NCBI GenBank assembly: GCA_007258455.2
Contig: VDFB02373365.1
Location: forward strand, 221,620,552 to 221,684,551
Direction of reading: 5' to 3'
DNA from: Sequoia sempervirens
Lineage: Eukaryota; Streptophyta; Pinopsida; Cupressales; Cupressaceae
Length of the DNA stretch: 64,000 bases
Part shown: one piece after another, positions 38,045 through 48,840 of the stretch
Numbering within the stretch: the first letter of the stretch is position 1
How the letters are laid out: every line of letters begins with the position of its first letter
Notes under the pieces: model-generated
The model's input: the letters and a program-made list of their open reading frames with translations, nothing else
Told to the model about the DNA's origin: nothing
The model's database searches: none
Program-made: the position numbers and the translations under genes

Positions 38045-39100
38045 ATGGATGAGAAAGAATAGCTCTGGGCTACACTTGAAGATCTTGAAAAGGATGAAAG
38101 TGAAAACAAAGATTTGAAAGAAAATCTTGATGAGGCAAATGAATGTGTCTGAAAATTGAAAGAGCAATTGAAGAAATTCAAAGAAAGGCATAGAGAAGTG
38201 AGTGAGAAATTGAAGCAAGCTAATGACGAGATCACAGGATTGAAGGCACAAGTGGAGGAAAATAAAATAATTGAAGAATGTCTAAATAAAGTGGTGCAAA
38301 GCAAGACTGATGAATGCAATAGACTTGAACAAGAAGTGGTGAATCTGAAAGTAGAACTAGAGAAAGCAAAACTATGTGAAGATAATTTCAAGACAAGCTT
38401 CACCAAGCTTGATGAATTGATTGTAGGGAAGAGACCTTCTAAAGAAAAAGGTGGCTTGGGAAATGAAGCCGGTGAAAGTTCTAAGGTTGTGCAGACATCA
38501 AATCTAGTGGACAATCAGAAGACTCAAGATAAAGGGAAGTAGAGAAGAAATCCCTAGGAGACTACTTGTCAGACAACCAAATGCTCAAAGGTACCCATCC
38601 TTCAATGGTGTTTTATTTTCATGCAATAAATTTGGTCATAGGCCAATAGAGTGTAGGAGTAGGATGAATTATTTTTCTAGTTCCTTCTCTAGACAATGTT
38701 TTGCATGCATGAAAGTTGGACATAGAGCTAGCGAATGCATAACTCATATGACTAATTGGTTTAATGGAGGTAGAATGAATCAATCCTTTGCGGGCTACTA
38801 CTATACATGTAATAAGTTTGGACACAAAGAAAATTAGTGCAGATCAAGGGTTAATGGAGGACAAACTAATCAAATTTTTTTTTTTTGGTACAACTATAAC
38901 AAACTGGGACATATTTCAAGAGTTTGTAGAAGTAAAAAGGGAAAGCAATCTGATCTGGTAAAGAAGAATGAACTAGTGAAGAAAATTGACAAGAATGAGG
39001 TTAAGTAAGAAATGAACAAGATTTGGAGGAAGAAAGAAGAGCCTGAAACATCAGATGTGTCTGTGCCCCCATCTGGTACAGATAATTCCTCTAAGAATTA
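38045..39100 (+). pseudogene. Element E partial gag: coiled coil plus tandem zinc knuckles
   Basis: From ATG 38045 the frame (stops after codon 5 and at about 38151) gives a Lys/Glu-rich coiled coil, longest at 38156-38542 (KEQLKKFKERHREVSEKL onward). After a frameshift near 38540-38560 come four knuckle-like units: CNKFGHRPIEC (first Cys lost, about 38620-38652), CFACMKVGHRASEC (complete CX2CX4HX4C, about 38698-38740), CNKFGHKEN-stop-C and YNKLGHISRVC. Then a basic tail, KKGKQSDLVKKNELVKKID. This is the C-terminal half of a copia gag. The capsid-like N-terminal domain is absent: only about 55 bp lie between the primer site and the coiled coil. Confidence 0.75.
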
Positions 39101-39550
39101 GACCCAACATGGTCTTAGGGGGAGCTTTTACAGAAAATTGTTCAAACCCCCTAGATGTTTGGTGTGTTAGTCTTTGGCATGAGGATATGTTGTAAGGAAT
39201 GGATAGTTAGAGGTTATGAAAAATGAATTGAAAGAAAAGGTGCATAAATGTTCATTTGTAGAGAAAATTAGGGTTTTTTTAGTGCAGTGAAGAGGGGTTT
39301 TAGCAGCTTTTTGAAATCTACCACATTTAATGTGAATTAGGGAAAATCATTGGTTTATAAAGTAAATGAGTAATAAATTTTGATCACTTGTGTGTTTGAA
39401 GAAATTGGAGAGTGAGTTGGAGCATTCTTGAAGAAATTTGGAGTGTGAGAAGTGCAAACCCTAGTTCTGATCCTTCACGAGGAAAAAGGTATTTTACTCA
39501 TCTGTGCTATTATGGGTTTGTGTGAATCATCTTTCTAAAGTTATTTAAGC

Positions 39551-41668
39551 TTGATTTGTGGAAGAATGACAACTCCTGTAGTTGTAAGTGTGTCTGAAAG
39601 ACCTAGACCATCATATAAGAAATATTCTATGAAGTTTTTTGAAGATGACCCTATGGGTGCCTTCTCATCTATTCCTCACGGGGTTATGTCGACTGAAGAT
39701 ACAAGAATGTACATTCAAGTCAAAATTGAGGAATTCAATCATAGTAAATTAATAGATGTATAGCAGAATGAGCTCACTAGGGATGATTTCTTGGTAAAAC
39801 CTAAATATTCAAATATTGTGGCGAAGAGATTGGACAGATGGAATTACTTTCCTAATTTTAGCTCCATTGTTGATGATAAGTATGTCAAACCAGCTCTCAA
39901 CAAAATGCATGACAAGTTCTTGTGGACTAATAGACCCCATCTTATAACTAAAGAAGCAATTAAGGCTGTTATCAGACTTTGTGATATTAGATTGGTACCC
40001 GTGTTGAAAGTTGTGAAGAATGAAGTAGTGATGGAACTCACCGAAGCCACATATGATAGAAGATCTCTTACTACAAAGCCTATCACTAATCCTACTGTGA
40101 AGTATGCTGCAATAATGATCAAACACAAGATCTACTTCATTAATAGAGATAATTCAGTATTTGCTACAACTATTTATATTAGTTTTGATATGGTAGTTAA
40201 TGATGTGGATTATGATTTTTGTGAACTTCTATGGTAGCAATTGTTTGAGAACTTGAAGATGACCCAGGAAAAGAAGTATGCTTTTAAATTTGGCTCCTTG
40301 ATTGTTTGTTTGTTATTCTATTTTCTTAAGAAACTTCCCAGAAGAGATGATGTGGTGTTTTGGGACACATCCAGACTGGTGGCACATCATATTTTTGACT
40401 ACATGCATAGTTTGGGTGATTTGAAGGCTATAGATAATGTGCTAACAACATTCTTTGTTGTGTTCAAGAGAAACATGAATGAAAGAGAAAGGATTCCAAA
40501 GAGAGTTGTTGAGAAGTACAAAAATGATATCATATTTCATGTCTCTTCTAATGATTGTATGATTGAAGTTTTTGAACCCTGGACCGTCTGGATACAACCT
40601 TTGGGGTATGAGATTATAGAAGATGAAGCCAAAGGATATGTGCAGGTGTTGTTGAAAAGTCTGAAAGATGCCAGTGACCCTAGAGTTGGCACTTATGCAG
40701 AGAAATCCATGGAAGCTCACTTGGAGCATAATAATCCCATAATAAGGAAGAATGTAGTTAAAAAGCTTAGAGAAGCATGTTTCACTAATGATCAGATTGC
40801 ACAAGGTAGGGCTATGAGCAAACAGGTGGAGGGAGAATCATCAAGACCAAGGAGATCCGACAAGACTGCTCCTTCTAAACCCTTTGCAGCCCCCGCAGTG
40901 AAGGTTGAACCTAGTGCTTCTGACAAAGGTAAAGGACCAGCTCCTTCCAGACCTAATAATAGATCTGGTAAAAGGAAAGAGACTCCTCTGATGGTACCTA
41001 GAAAGAGAGGAAAGAAAGAAAAAGCTACAAGGGAGAAGAACCTCAGCATCACTGAAGATCAAGAGGAAGAGGAGGAGGACTCTACAACAAAGTTGGTAAG
41101 AAGGAGAAGATGAAGGTTGTCCTTTGGTGAAGGTGCTTCTCAGGAAGCTAGTGTTGGTTCTAAGAGATTACATATTGTGTCATCCTCTAAAGAAGATGAA
41201 GAACAAGAATTTGGTGTTCATGTGCACAAACCGGAATCAAAGAAAGCAAAGGTGTCAGAAGAAGCCTCTCTAGACCAGGAAGAAAAAAAGGACTCTCTGA
41301 TAAGACCTGGTTCCCCTTTTAGATTAGAGGCAATAGTCAATTCCTTGATACATTTTGAAGATATGTTGAAGCCTACAATTGAGTATTATGATCAAGTAGG
41401 TAGAGAGGATAGAAAATCCTTGATTTTAGTTATTATTCAGTATGTTATCACATTGGAAGTTAGTTGGGATTATGTAAAGAATAATGTACCTAAGAAAATG
41501 TGGGAAGCCCTGATGAAAAGGAGAACAAAGGCTATTGAATTAGATGAGAAGATCAAAAATGATTCATTTGAGAAACTTGGGCCTTCTTTGACCCCGAATG
41601 ATTTGGAGACTTTGAAGAAGATATGTTCAAAGATGTTCTGGATGAAGCAGATTAAGTCAGTTTATTGA
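39551..41668 (+). pseudogene. Element E unknown ORF (705 codons, three premature stops)
   Basis: One plus-strand frame from ATG 39551 to TGA 41666-41668, broken only by TAG 39761, TAG 40235 and TGA 41111 (the last within an Arg run, so probably a former CGA). About residues 1-430 look folded and helical (e.g. KYAFKFGSLIVCLLFYFLKK; KRVVEKYKNDIIFHV). Residues about 430-580 are a basic, Pro/Ser/Lys-rich linker with two KR clusters (RSGKRKETPLMVPRKRGKKEK) and an acidic run. The C-terminus is helical (MWEALMKRRTKAIELDEKI). Its last codons lie inside the LTR fragment. I recognise no catalytic motif. Architecture and some motifs resemble the frame in element F. A link to gag-like or transposon-associated plant proteins is possible but unproven. 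Confidence 0.65.
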
Positions 41669-42039
41669 GCATCAAAGGAACTAAATCAACATTGGTTAGG
41701 TGTACTTTTATTAGTTCATTTTCTAGCTATAAGCCATTGTATCTCTTATAGGAAGTGAGCCTCCCATTTTGGACAGTGAGTCTTGGCAGTGAGCCACCCT
41801 TTTGTAATATCTTATAACCAGTTATACTATATTGTGAGCTAACCCTCATCATGGTTTTTCCAATTTTGGGTTTTCCACGTAAAATTTTTGGTGTTCATGT
41901 GTTGTGTGTTTTTATGTTCTGTTAATGCTCTTGCTTATCTTTACTATTATATGCATTGGAGTAATTGCATGGTGTTTTTTCAATAAGTTTAAGAAGATAC
42001 CGATTCAATCCCCCCTCTTAGTATCTTGGGTATTTAACA
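41652..42039 (+). repeat. 3' LTR fragment of element E
   Basis: Begins TTAAGTCAGTTTATTGAGC, homologous to 37584 in the 5' LTR, and runs to the shared end GGTATTTAACA. It lacks the first ~617 bp present in the 5' copy, i.e. the TG start, U3 and TATA region. The two copies show many substitutions, so the insertion is old. Confidence 0.85.
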
Positions 42040-42044
42040 TACCA
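42040..42044. repeat. Target-site duplication of element E, right (TACCA)
   Basis: Copy of 36962-36966. With one copy and element E removed, the gag frame of element C continues without a shift (5078 bp carries left frame 36964 to 42042). Confidence 0.85.
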
Positions 42045-42765
42045 TACTTTAATCCATCTTACCCTTCAAATCAAACTCCTAGGAATTCCTTCACCCATGG
42101 CTACCAATAAATTAAGGATTCTCTTAAGGGGATAAAAATAGGTACCTTACACCAAAAGAAAACATATAAATTTGAGAAAATATATCCCTACTCATTTAAT
42201 AGATCAACACCAATGATACCTTTCCATAGAAATTATCAAATATCAAAATTTGACAAATGTAAGGGAAATAGAAATCCTCGAGATCATGTGAAAGAATTTT
42301 TCATGGCATGCAAGGAAATTTCCTATAGTGACATATACCTTATGAGATAATTTCCTCAAATTTTTGGAGGAAAAGTACTTGAGTGGTTTTTACACCTACC
42401 TCAAGGATCCACTCAAAATTTTCTTGACTTGGTTGAGAAATTTTTAACCCACTACAATGTTGAACACAAGTTAACCATGCTTGATCTTTTTAATGATAAA
42501 AATGAAATGGAGAATTTTTTTCTTCCTTCCTTCAGATGGATGTGTCTTGCTAGTTAATTTCCTTGGTCAACATTTAAAAATAAAATTATTCACATTTTCA
42601 TCACAAATATTCCTCCCAAAATTATCTTTCACTTATAGGTCCATTATGTCTCCACTTTTGAGAAAATTATTGACAAGGGGGTCACCCTTGAGAAAGCCCT
42701 CATTGCCAAAGGTCTAGTCAAAATATATAACAAAGATAAAGATAACAATAACCAAACCAATTAAA
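42045..42765 (+). pseudogene. Gypsy element C gag, retrotransposon gag domain
   Basis: Continues the C gag frame after the E insertion. 42249-42560 encodes a recognisable Retrotrans_gag region: FDKCKGNRNPRDHVKEFFMA, then IFGGKVLEWFLHLPQGST, FLDLVEKFLTHYNVEH and TMLDLFNDKNEMENF. A TAA (about 42346) sits where Gln is expected, and a frameshift lies in the T-run near 42520. After it, TFEKIIDKGVTLEKALIAKGLVKIYNKDKD ends the domain. The W-F-x-x-L-P core and the spacing are typical of plant Ty3/gypsy gag (capsid). Confidence 0.8.
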
Positions 42766-43590
42766 AAATCATTCTTTTGGGATTATAATTTTTTTGTTAG
42801 TGATGGTGTAATTGAATCCAAACTTGTACAAAATACACAAACAATACACGAAAAAATAATTCCAATGTCCAAAGTGTCTAACAAAAAACCCTTATTTTCA
42901 TATCATAAGGACAACCAAATCCCTATTATAATACAAAACATAAGTACAATTCCGTGAGGGAACCTATCGAAGTAGAATTTTAAAAATCATTCAATCCAAC
43001 TTAATAAAATTTCAACATATCAAACTATTTGATGAAAATACATAGAAAATTGCATTGTATATAGAAAATAAATATTATGAGTAACATTGTGTTTATGGTC
43101 ACATCATCTAAAATACATGAAACTTAAAAATTATATCCAAAATTTCATCAATAAAGGTGAGATAAAAGTGGAAGACCATGTATCCTCCTTTCCTAATAAG
43201 TAATTAGGAATATATCAAGATCCATTTCCAAAGAAAGATAAAAACTAGTCTATTAAAATAAAGGGTCACCCCAAAATAATCACACAAACAATGTCAACAC
43301 CAATAAGTAATCTACCTCATATGATTCATTAGTTGGTAACATTGAAGAAACTTATTCACAAGTCAATACCATCATAATAAAAACCCTAACTATATTGTGA
43401 CCACTAGGTGTGGTTAGATTATCATCCAAGGTGCTTCTTCATCCTTTGAAAAATCACCCAATATGAATTTCTCAAGCACTTCAAGGAGACTCCAACATAG
43501 ATATCTATCCTAGAGCTTTAGATACAATCATCACCTATTCATAAGGACATATTGGACCATGCCTTAAAGAAGTTGCAAGTCCCCAATGAT
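42766..43590 (+). mobile_element. Element C, degraded region between gag and protease
   Basis: No readable domain. Order and strand imply remains of the polyprotein linker. Confidence 0.45.
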
Positions 43591-43608
43591 ATCAATCCAG
43601 ATCAATTC

Positions 43609-44330
43609 TAGGCCTTGGTGAGGCACTTATCCTCTTTATACCAACTTTCATTTAGTCTAGCTGATATGCCTTCTATTGATCCATCACAAACTATAAAAAT
43701 TGATGTAGAATCCTTATTAAATAAAAACAAGGTCAAACAAGTCCTCATAGATGATGGATCTAGTTTAAACATCAATACATACAAAATTGTCAAACAAGTG
43801 GTATATTTTGAAGATTACATGGAACCTTAAATGAAGATAACTATAAAAGCTCATGGTGATGCAAAGAGAGAGTTTGAAGGTACCATTTGGATTCCAATTT
43901 AGGTGAGACCAATCTTACAACAAGCCTTATTCTATGTTCTTGATCTTGAACTCCTGTACAATCTTCTTCTCAGTTACCCATGGATTCATTCCATGTAGGT
44001 CATTCCCTTCAGATACCACCAATACATTAAATTCCCATGTAATGGTGTATAAGTCATAGTTCTCACCGATTCTAATCCTTTCAATATTGTAGAATGTTAG
44101 AAGACACCTATAATGAATACCATCATAATCCTAGTGTGGATATTTACACTCCTATGTCATTACCATCCTCGTCCTGTGTTGATCCCACCACTTTGGCATT
44201 AAAATATTTAACTAATCTCACTTCCCAAATCAAAGTCAAAATCATAGACAAGGGGTGTGGGGAATATGATCTACATAGCACATTCTATGTGGCTCAACTC
44301 CCTCTTTCTCCATGATCCTATGGGAAACCC
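43609..44330 (+). pseudogene. Gypsy element C retropepsin-like protease, broken
   Basis: VLIDDGSSLNI at 43741-43773 is the protease active-site motif, with D-D-G in place of D-T/N-G. About 65 codons later comes the second signature, DLELLYNLLLSYPWIHSM (43940-43998), which corresponds to the Y-x-x-L-L-G-R-x-W-I-H motif of gypsy proteases, followed by FRYHQYIKFPCNGV. Stops at 43828 (TAA), about 43903, 43996 and others sit at Gln-like positions. After it, VAQLPLSP-SYGKPYHHIK (44289-44350) is the conserved linker before RT in this lineage. Confidence 0.75.
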
Positions 44331-44469
44331 TATCATCATATCAAGAAAAATCCTAAGGTTATCTAATGTGGTATATATTTTTATTTAAAATGGTTTCCTA
44401 GATGATGAGATCATCGAAGATGGCATAAATTCTTGGTTATACAAAAATAAAAAAATTGTACCATATTTT

Positions 44470-44575
44470 TTTGGTAAAACCCATCCAAAAGCATTCAAAA
44501 TATGTAAGAACATGGGATATAAAGGTAAAGGACTATGATTCCATGAACAAAGAATCATTGAGCTACTGACCATGA
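44470..44575 (+). pseudogene. Element C G-patch-like motif
   Basis: Reads AFKICKNMGYKGKGL-stop-FHEQRIIEL. The glycine pattern (MGYKGKGLG) is that of a G-patch, an RNA-binding-associated motif found between protease and RT in some retroelements. The same motif with the same HEQ(G/R)I ending occurs in element D at 61171-61255. Confidence 0.65.
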
Positions 44576-45250
44576 AGGTTAACTAATATATATTTGGAAA
44601 TTAGGATACATGTTAATTGAAGAATTATATGATACCAATAAAATATTTAACATTGTAGGATCCTTTCTTATTGTTAAATGTGTCAAAGGATACAAATTTG
44701 AAGTCTCTTTTGCTAATTTCCCTACCTTTTTCCATGACATGACAATTTTCACTTTGCTTCCATTAATAAACCTTACATCTGCACCATCACCCCCATTTAT
44801 ACATCATACACTAACCTCCCTATCATCTATCTAGAGCTCATTTCTTGGGGCCAACAAGAGCCCATGTCTTTATAAATGTTTGAAAATGATGAAGCTTTAG
44901 TTGAATTCATGAAACTTTGTGATGAAATACAAATAAGTGAGCACAAAATGGTTTTAAAATAAATATTTGATGTGACATGTTATTTTGTGGAACAAGCCAA
45001 GTTCCCTAGTCCAAAAATGAAAAAAAATGGAAAAAAGAAAAAGAAAAGTAAAAAATTTATTGTTCCCTAGTGAAAACCTCTCAAAGGTTCTATCAGATGC
45101 AAAAGAGAAAGAATTAAAAAATGACATGTATTTTTATGAAATGCTCTCTAAGATGTTAGTAGATGAGGAACTTGGCCTTCCATTGACATCTTCACAATGG
45201 TATGGCTGATTGTTAATATTGGTAAAATAATTGCAATAGGTCAACTTGGG
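44576..45250 (+). mobile_element. Element C, post-G-patch remnant
   Basis: Degraded coding-like sequence. A Lys-rich frame at 45027-45209 (LSDAKEKELKNDMYFYEMLSKML) is probably polyprotein linker. No RT motif is visible before the sequence is replaced by unrelated minus-strand material at about 45280. Confidence 0.45.
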
Positions 45251-45276
45251 TACCAACACTAATCCAAAAACTACCT

Positions 45277-46303
45277 CTCTTTTTTTTAAAAAAGACGACA
45301 AGCTGCTAAACATTTTATTGATATAAAAAGGAAATTAAATGTCATAGATCTGCAATTCAGGGCAAAAGAGTACATAAAAAAATCTTGGCAATCGGGATAA
45401 GAGAGACAATGGACCAAAGAAGACAGAGTTCACCCAAAAAATTGTGATTGAAGGCATACAATAAACAATTTCACCACATAATACATGTAATCAACATGAG
45501 CTATGAGAAAGGTGGTGAGCTGAAGAAGGCCAAAAACCATGAGAGATCAAAATTTCCCCTTCAACACGATAATGAATTACATCACAACATGTAGGTCATG
45601 AGAGAGGAAATGACATGTAACAAAAAATCCGAACAAAATTAGCCCATGTACCAAAATGAAGGAGTATAGCAGAGATTCGCACCCCACTTTCAGCCAATGA
45701 CTACAAATCAGTTGGTGGTGCAAAGTAAGGGGTAGAATCCAATTCCACCAAATCATGCCCGATCAAAAACTTCATTGCATCAAATAGATCATGCACTATG
45801 TTTGAAATGGTGTTACCCAAGCATAGTCTAAGCCTATGCAAGCATCGAGATAATTCATATGAATAGTCGTCTAGAGGGCTGCGAGCCATTGCACCAAGGA
45901 GAGTAGAGAGAGAAAGATTAGAAAGAAGATGTTGCTTACAAAGAACCCCACCCACCAAGTTATTGTTGTTGAGAATATCATACCCCTCAAGCATAGGTTG
46001 AAGAACGGACAGGGGGCAAACGTGTAAGAGAAGATAATTTCCTACCAGAAATTTTACCATTTCCCCACACCATAACATATCCATTAAGTTGGATACAAAC
46101 CTTGAAGCTACCTCATTTGGAAGGTCCATAGCATGGAAGTCCAACCAATCTTGCCCGAGGACCGTCATAATGGCCTCTTAAGTTTGTTTGCATTCCAGAA
46201 TACACGATCTTCTCAATTTCACAAAAGTGAAAGGAATTGAATCCCTTAACTCATGAAAATGCGTAGGAACATAAACCTTGAAGGAGGACTCCATAGAAAG
46301 CAT
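45277..46303 (-). pseudogene. Unidentified pseudogene, possibly a processed copy with 3' tail
   Basis: Minus strand, ATG 46303 (or 46294) to TAG 45701-45703, 200 codons with a single in-frame TAA (46178-46180). Sequence includes MESSFKVYVPTHFHELRDS, GQDWLDFHAMDLPNEVASRF, GYDILNNNNLVGGVLC and SRCLHRLRLCLGNTISNIVHDLFDAMKF. I recognise no family. About 380 bp downstream of the stop is an AATAAA signal (plus 45314-45319, TTTATT), and after it the minus strand reads TTTAAAAAAAAGAGAG at 45277-45290. Together these look like the polyadenylated end of a retroposed transcript. I could not find target duplications. Confidence 0.45.
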
Positions 46304-47153
46304 TAGAACACAAGAAATGCATAGTGTGAGGTACCAAATGTGGAGAATTAATATGAAAAATACCCATAAAATGTGTGGGAAACAAATGCTCAGAAGAATT
46401 AAATAACACTACAAAACCATTGATGCATTGAGCCTGTATTGAGAATTTTTGGTGGTGTACTTCAGCCCAAACATCATGCCATGTGTCATGATAATAGATG
46501 CAATAAGGAAACAGTCATATCAAGCATATTTAGCAATCAGTTCCATCCAAATATAAGCCATCAACAACATTGTATAAGCACCGAGCAATTCAATTAAAAC
46601 ACCTATGTGCCGATAAGATGAAGAGGTTATCCAAGATTAGCGGAGAGAAATATTACCAATTTCTCCACCAAATTTGTATGCAAGAACAACTGTCAAAGGG
46701 GTACCATATTTTGAGTACAATCCCAATGCATGTTTTTAAGAAATCCATGCCCCCCTAAGGAGATCTGCCATAAAAAACCTCGAAGATCTCAATATAGATT
46801 GATATGTTCAAATAAAGAAAATGGAAATATGTATATGCTAAATTTAGCCATAACTTATCATCAATCTAGTGAGCAGACATCAAGTCAACCATCTATATTA
46901 AATCTGACAAATTCACATTCATGCGGTGTAAGATCCCACCAACACCCAACTCTCCATCAACCGCATGTGAGGACTAGATCCTCATAGGAAATAAATATAG
47001 ACGAGGGCCTGTATAATAATCATACGGTTAAGCAAGATAATGGAAAACTGCAATATTTAATCATTGAAATGATTTGATAACCCCCAACTTGTGGGGTGAT
47101 GTGTAATACACATATGTTCTTTAAGGCCAAGAGAGGAAAAAAACCTTTCACTG
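46304..47153. other. Noncoding sequence left of element D
   Basis: Short frames (46570-46758, 46730-46987) show nothing recognisable. No element ends seen before TGTAGAC at 47154. Confidence 0.45.
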
Positions 47154-48363
47154 TGTAGACATCCAAATTTGGACAATTAATTTATCCAAATTTATCACTT
47201 TTCATCTAAACATCCTCTTATCCGAGTTAATTAAGTAATATTACTATTATTTAATTAATATCCTTAATTCTACCAAATCCTTAAGGTATTTAATTAATAA
47301 TTAAATACCTTACCCTCCTTAATCCCATTTTCATCAAATGAATTAAATAAATATGACATTTATTTAATTCCTCACATGTCATTTTCATCTAATCCTAATC
47401 CATCTCCTAATCTCTTCATTAAGAATGTGCACATGCCTAATCCTTGATTAGGATGTGTCACATCCTCCAACTTTTGCAAGTTGGCTTCTAATCCTCATTA
47501 ACCCCTAATTATCCTCTAATTTATGATTAGTCAAACCTAATTAGTACCTTAGTCAACTCTCCCCATCCCCAAAATTTTTAATTCATTTTATTCATCCAAG
47601 GCTCTTCCCCATGTGAATTTTTAATTCACTTTTATTCCTCCTAGAATCCCCCCCATGCATCTTCTAGAATCTTTGACTTGTCACATCAAGTCACATGTGA
47701 CAAACTCCCACCTTTTTGGAGACCCTCTCTTATCCACTAGATTCTTTCAAGCATGTGAATTTTTAATTCACATTTATTCCTCCAAGGAATCTTCTCATCT
47801 CCCAATGTACTTCCAAGGTACATGTCCTTCCTCCACATCATGTACCTCCCTTCCACATCACCTACACATCATCTCACCCTTAGCCATCTCACATTCCACA
47901 TGTCAAAATGTGAGGGCTTGTGAGTCCTCAACTCAACTTAGCCCTTCATCTTGGCCTTTTTGGATAAATCCCAACCATTGAATTCTCTAGAGAATTCAAG
48001 TTTCTCTATAAATACCCCATCCTCTAAGGCATTTCCAACACTTAGCCATTTTGCAACTAAATATTGTCATTTTGTGCACTCATCTAGCCATCAATTTCAT
48101 CTATTTTGTATTTGCATTCAAGCACATAGTCAAGTCTTTCATTTAGTTGTATCAAAAGCCATCAAGGAGCATACAAACCAAATCAAAATCAAGGGCCAAC
48201 CAAGGAGTTTCAGCTGCAAAAGGGAGGTATATCTATTTAGTATCATTTTACACTTTTCCTCTTTGCATTTACAAATTTCTTAGGCTAATATTGAGGTGTT
48301 TCTTTATGTTTTTCCATGGCATTTTAGTTGCTTAGAATAGGTTAGACATTTTGATATCACATT
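47154..48363 (+). repeat. 5' LTR of gypsy element D
   Basis: 1210 bp from TGTAGACATCC to GATATCACA, with TTAATTAA-rich U3 (47160-47400) and a TATA box CTCTATAAATACCCC near 48003. It shares start, end, length and U3 character with the LTRs at 17410 and 8848. Five bases after its end lies a primer-binding-like TGG, which makes it a 5' LTR. The minisatellite leader and proline-rich frame of D follow. Confidence 0.75.
48002..48016 (+). promoter_or_regulatory. TATA box of element D LTR
   Basis: CTCTATAAATACCCC, about 840 bp into the LTR, with the R-U5 region following. Confidence 0.5.
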
Positions 48364-48367
48364 TCTG

Positions 48368-48386
48368 GCACGCTTGGTGGGACCCA
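48368..48386 (+). other. Primer-binding site of element D
   Basis: TGGCACGCTTGGTGGGACC starts four bases after the LTR end, the position and TGG start of a gypsy primer site. I do not know which tRNA it pairs with. Confidence 0.55.
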
Positions 48387-48439
48387 CAAGTGGGTTCCTC
48401 AATTTCACATTTGTTGTTGTTGATTTTTTTGTAGGAATA

Positions 48440-48840
48440 CGTCGCAGAAGGGAAATTATGCCCTTGATTTTCCACAGAAGGGCGATTGTGCCCCTGATTT
48501 TCCGCAGAAGGGCGACTGCGCCCCTGATTTTCCACAGAAGGGTGACTGCGCCCCTGATTTTCTGCAGAAGGGCGACTGCGCCCCTGATTTTCTAAAGAAG
48601 GGCGACTGCACCCCTAATTTACCACAGAAGGGAAATTGTGCCCCCTGATTTACTACAGAAGGGTGACTGTGCCCCTGATTTATCGTAGAATGGCGATTGA
48701 ACCCCCTGATTTACTGCAGAAGGGCAACTACGCCCCTGATTTACCGCAGAAGGGTGACTGCGCCCCTGATTTACAGTATAAGGGTGATTGCACCCCTGAT
48801 TTACTGTAGAAGGGCGACTGCGCCCTCTTGTCACCGTAAA
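48440..48840 (+). repeat. Tandem array R1a, 30-bp units
   Basis: About 13 units of the type GCAGAAGGGCGACTGCGCCC followed by CTGATTTTCC. CAGAAG words fall at 48445, 48475, 48505 and so on. Each unit contains the inverted repeat GGGCG-ACTG-CGCCC. The plus frame 48374-48595 simply translates the array and is not a gene. Confidence 0.9.

Larger units (their letters stand above)
36967..42039 (+). mobile_element. Element E: non-autonomous copia-type LTR retrotransposon with an extra ORF
   Basis: TG...CA element of 5073 bp between TACCA duplications, inserted in element C gag. Order: 5' LTR (36967-37976), iMet-type primer site, partial gag with coiled coil and zinc knuckles (38045-39100), purine tract-like GGTCTTAGGGGGAG (about 39113-39126), a 705-codon frame of unknown function (39551-41668), and a 3' LTR fragment (41652-42039). 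No protease, integrase, RT or RNase H is recognisable. The gag N-terminal domain is also missing, so it cannot have moved itself. Primer site and U5 tie it to the SIRE/Maximus-like copia group. Confidence 0.8.

Noticed and set aside
37984..38514. 176-aa minus frame, Ser/Phe-rich
   Set aside because: Antisense of the Lys/Glu coiled coil of element E; composition is the mirror image of the plus frame.
48374..48595. Arg/Pro/Leu/Ile repeat protein
   Set aside because: A 30-bp array (ten codons) stays open in one frame by arithmetic; it lies in the leader of element D before the real ORF.
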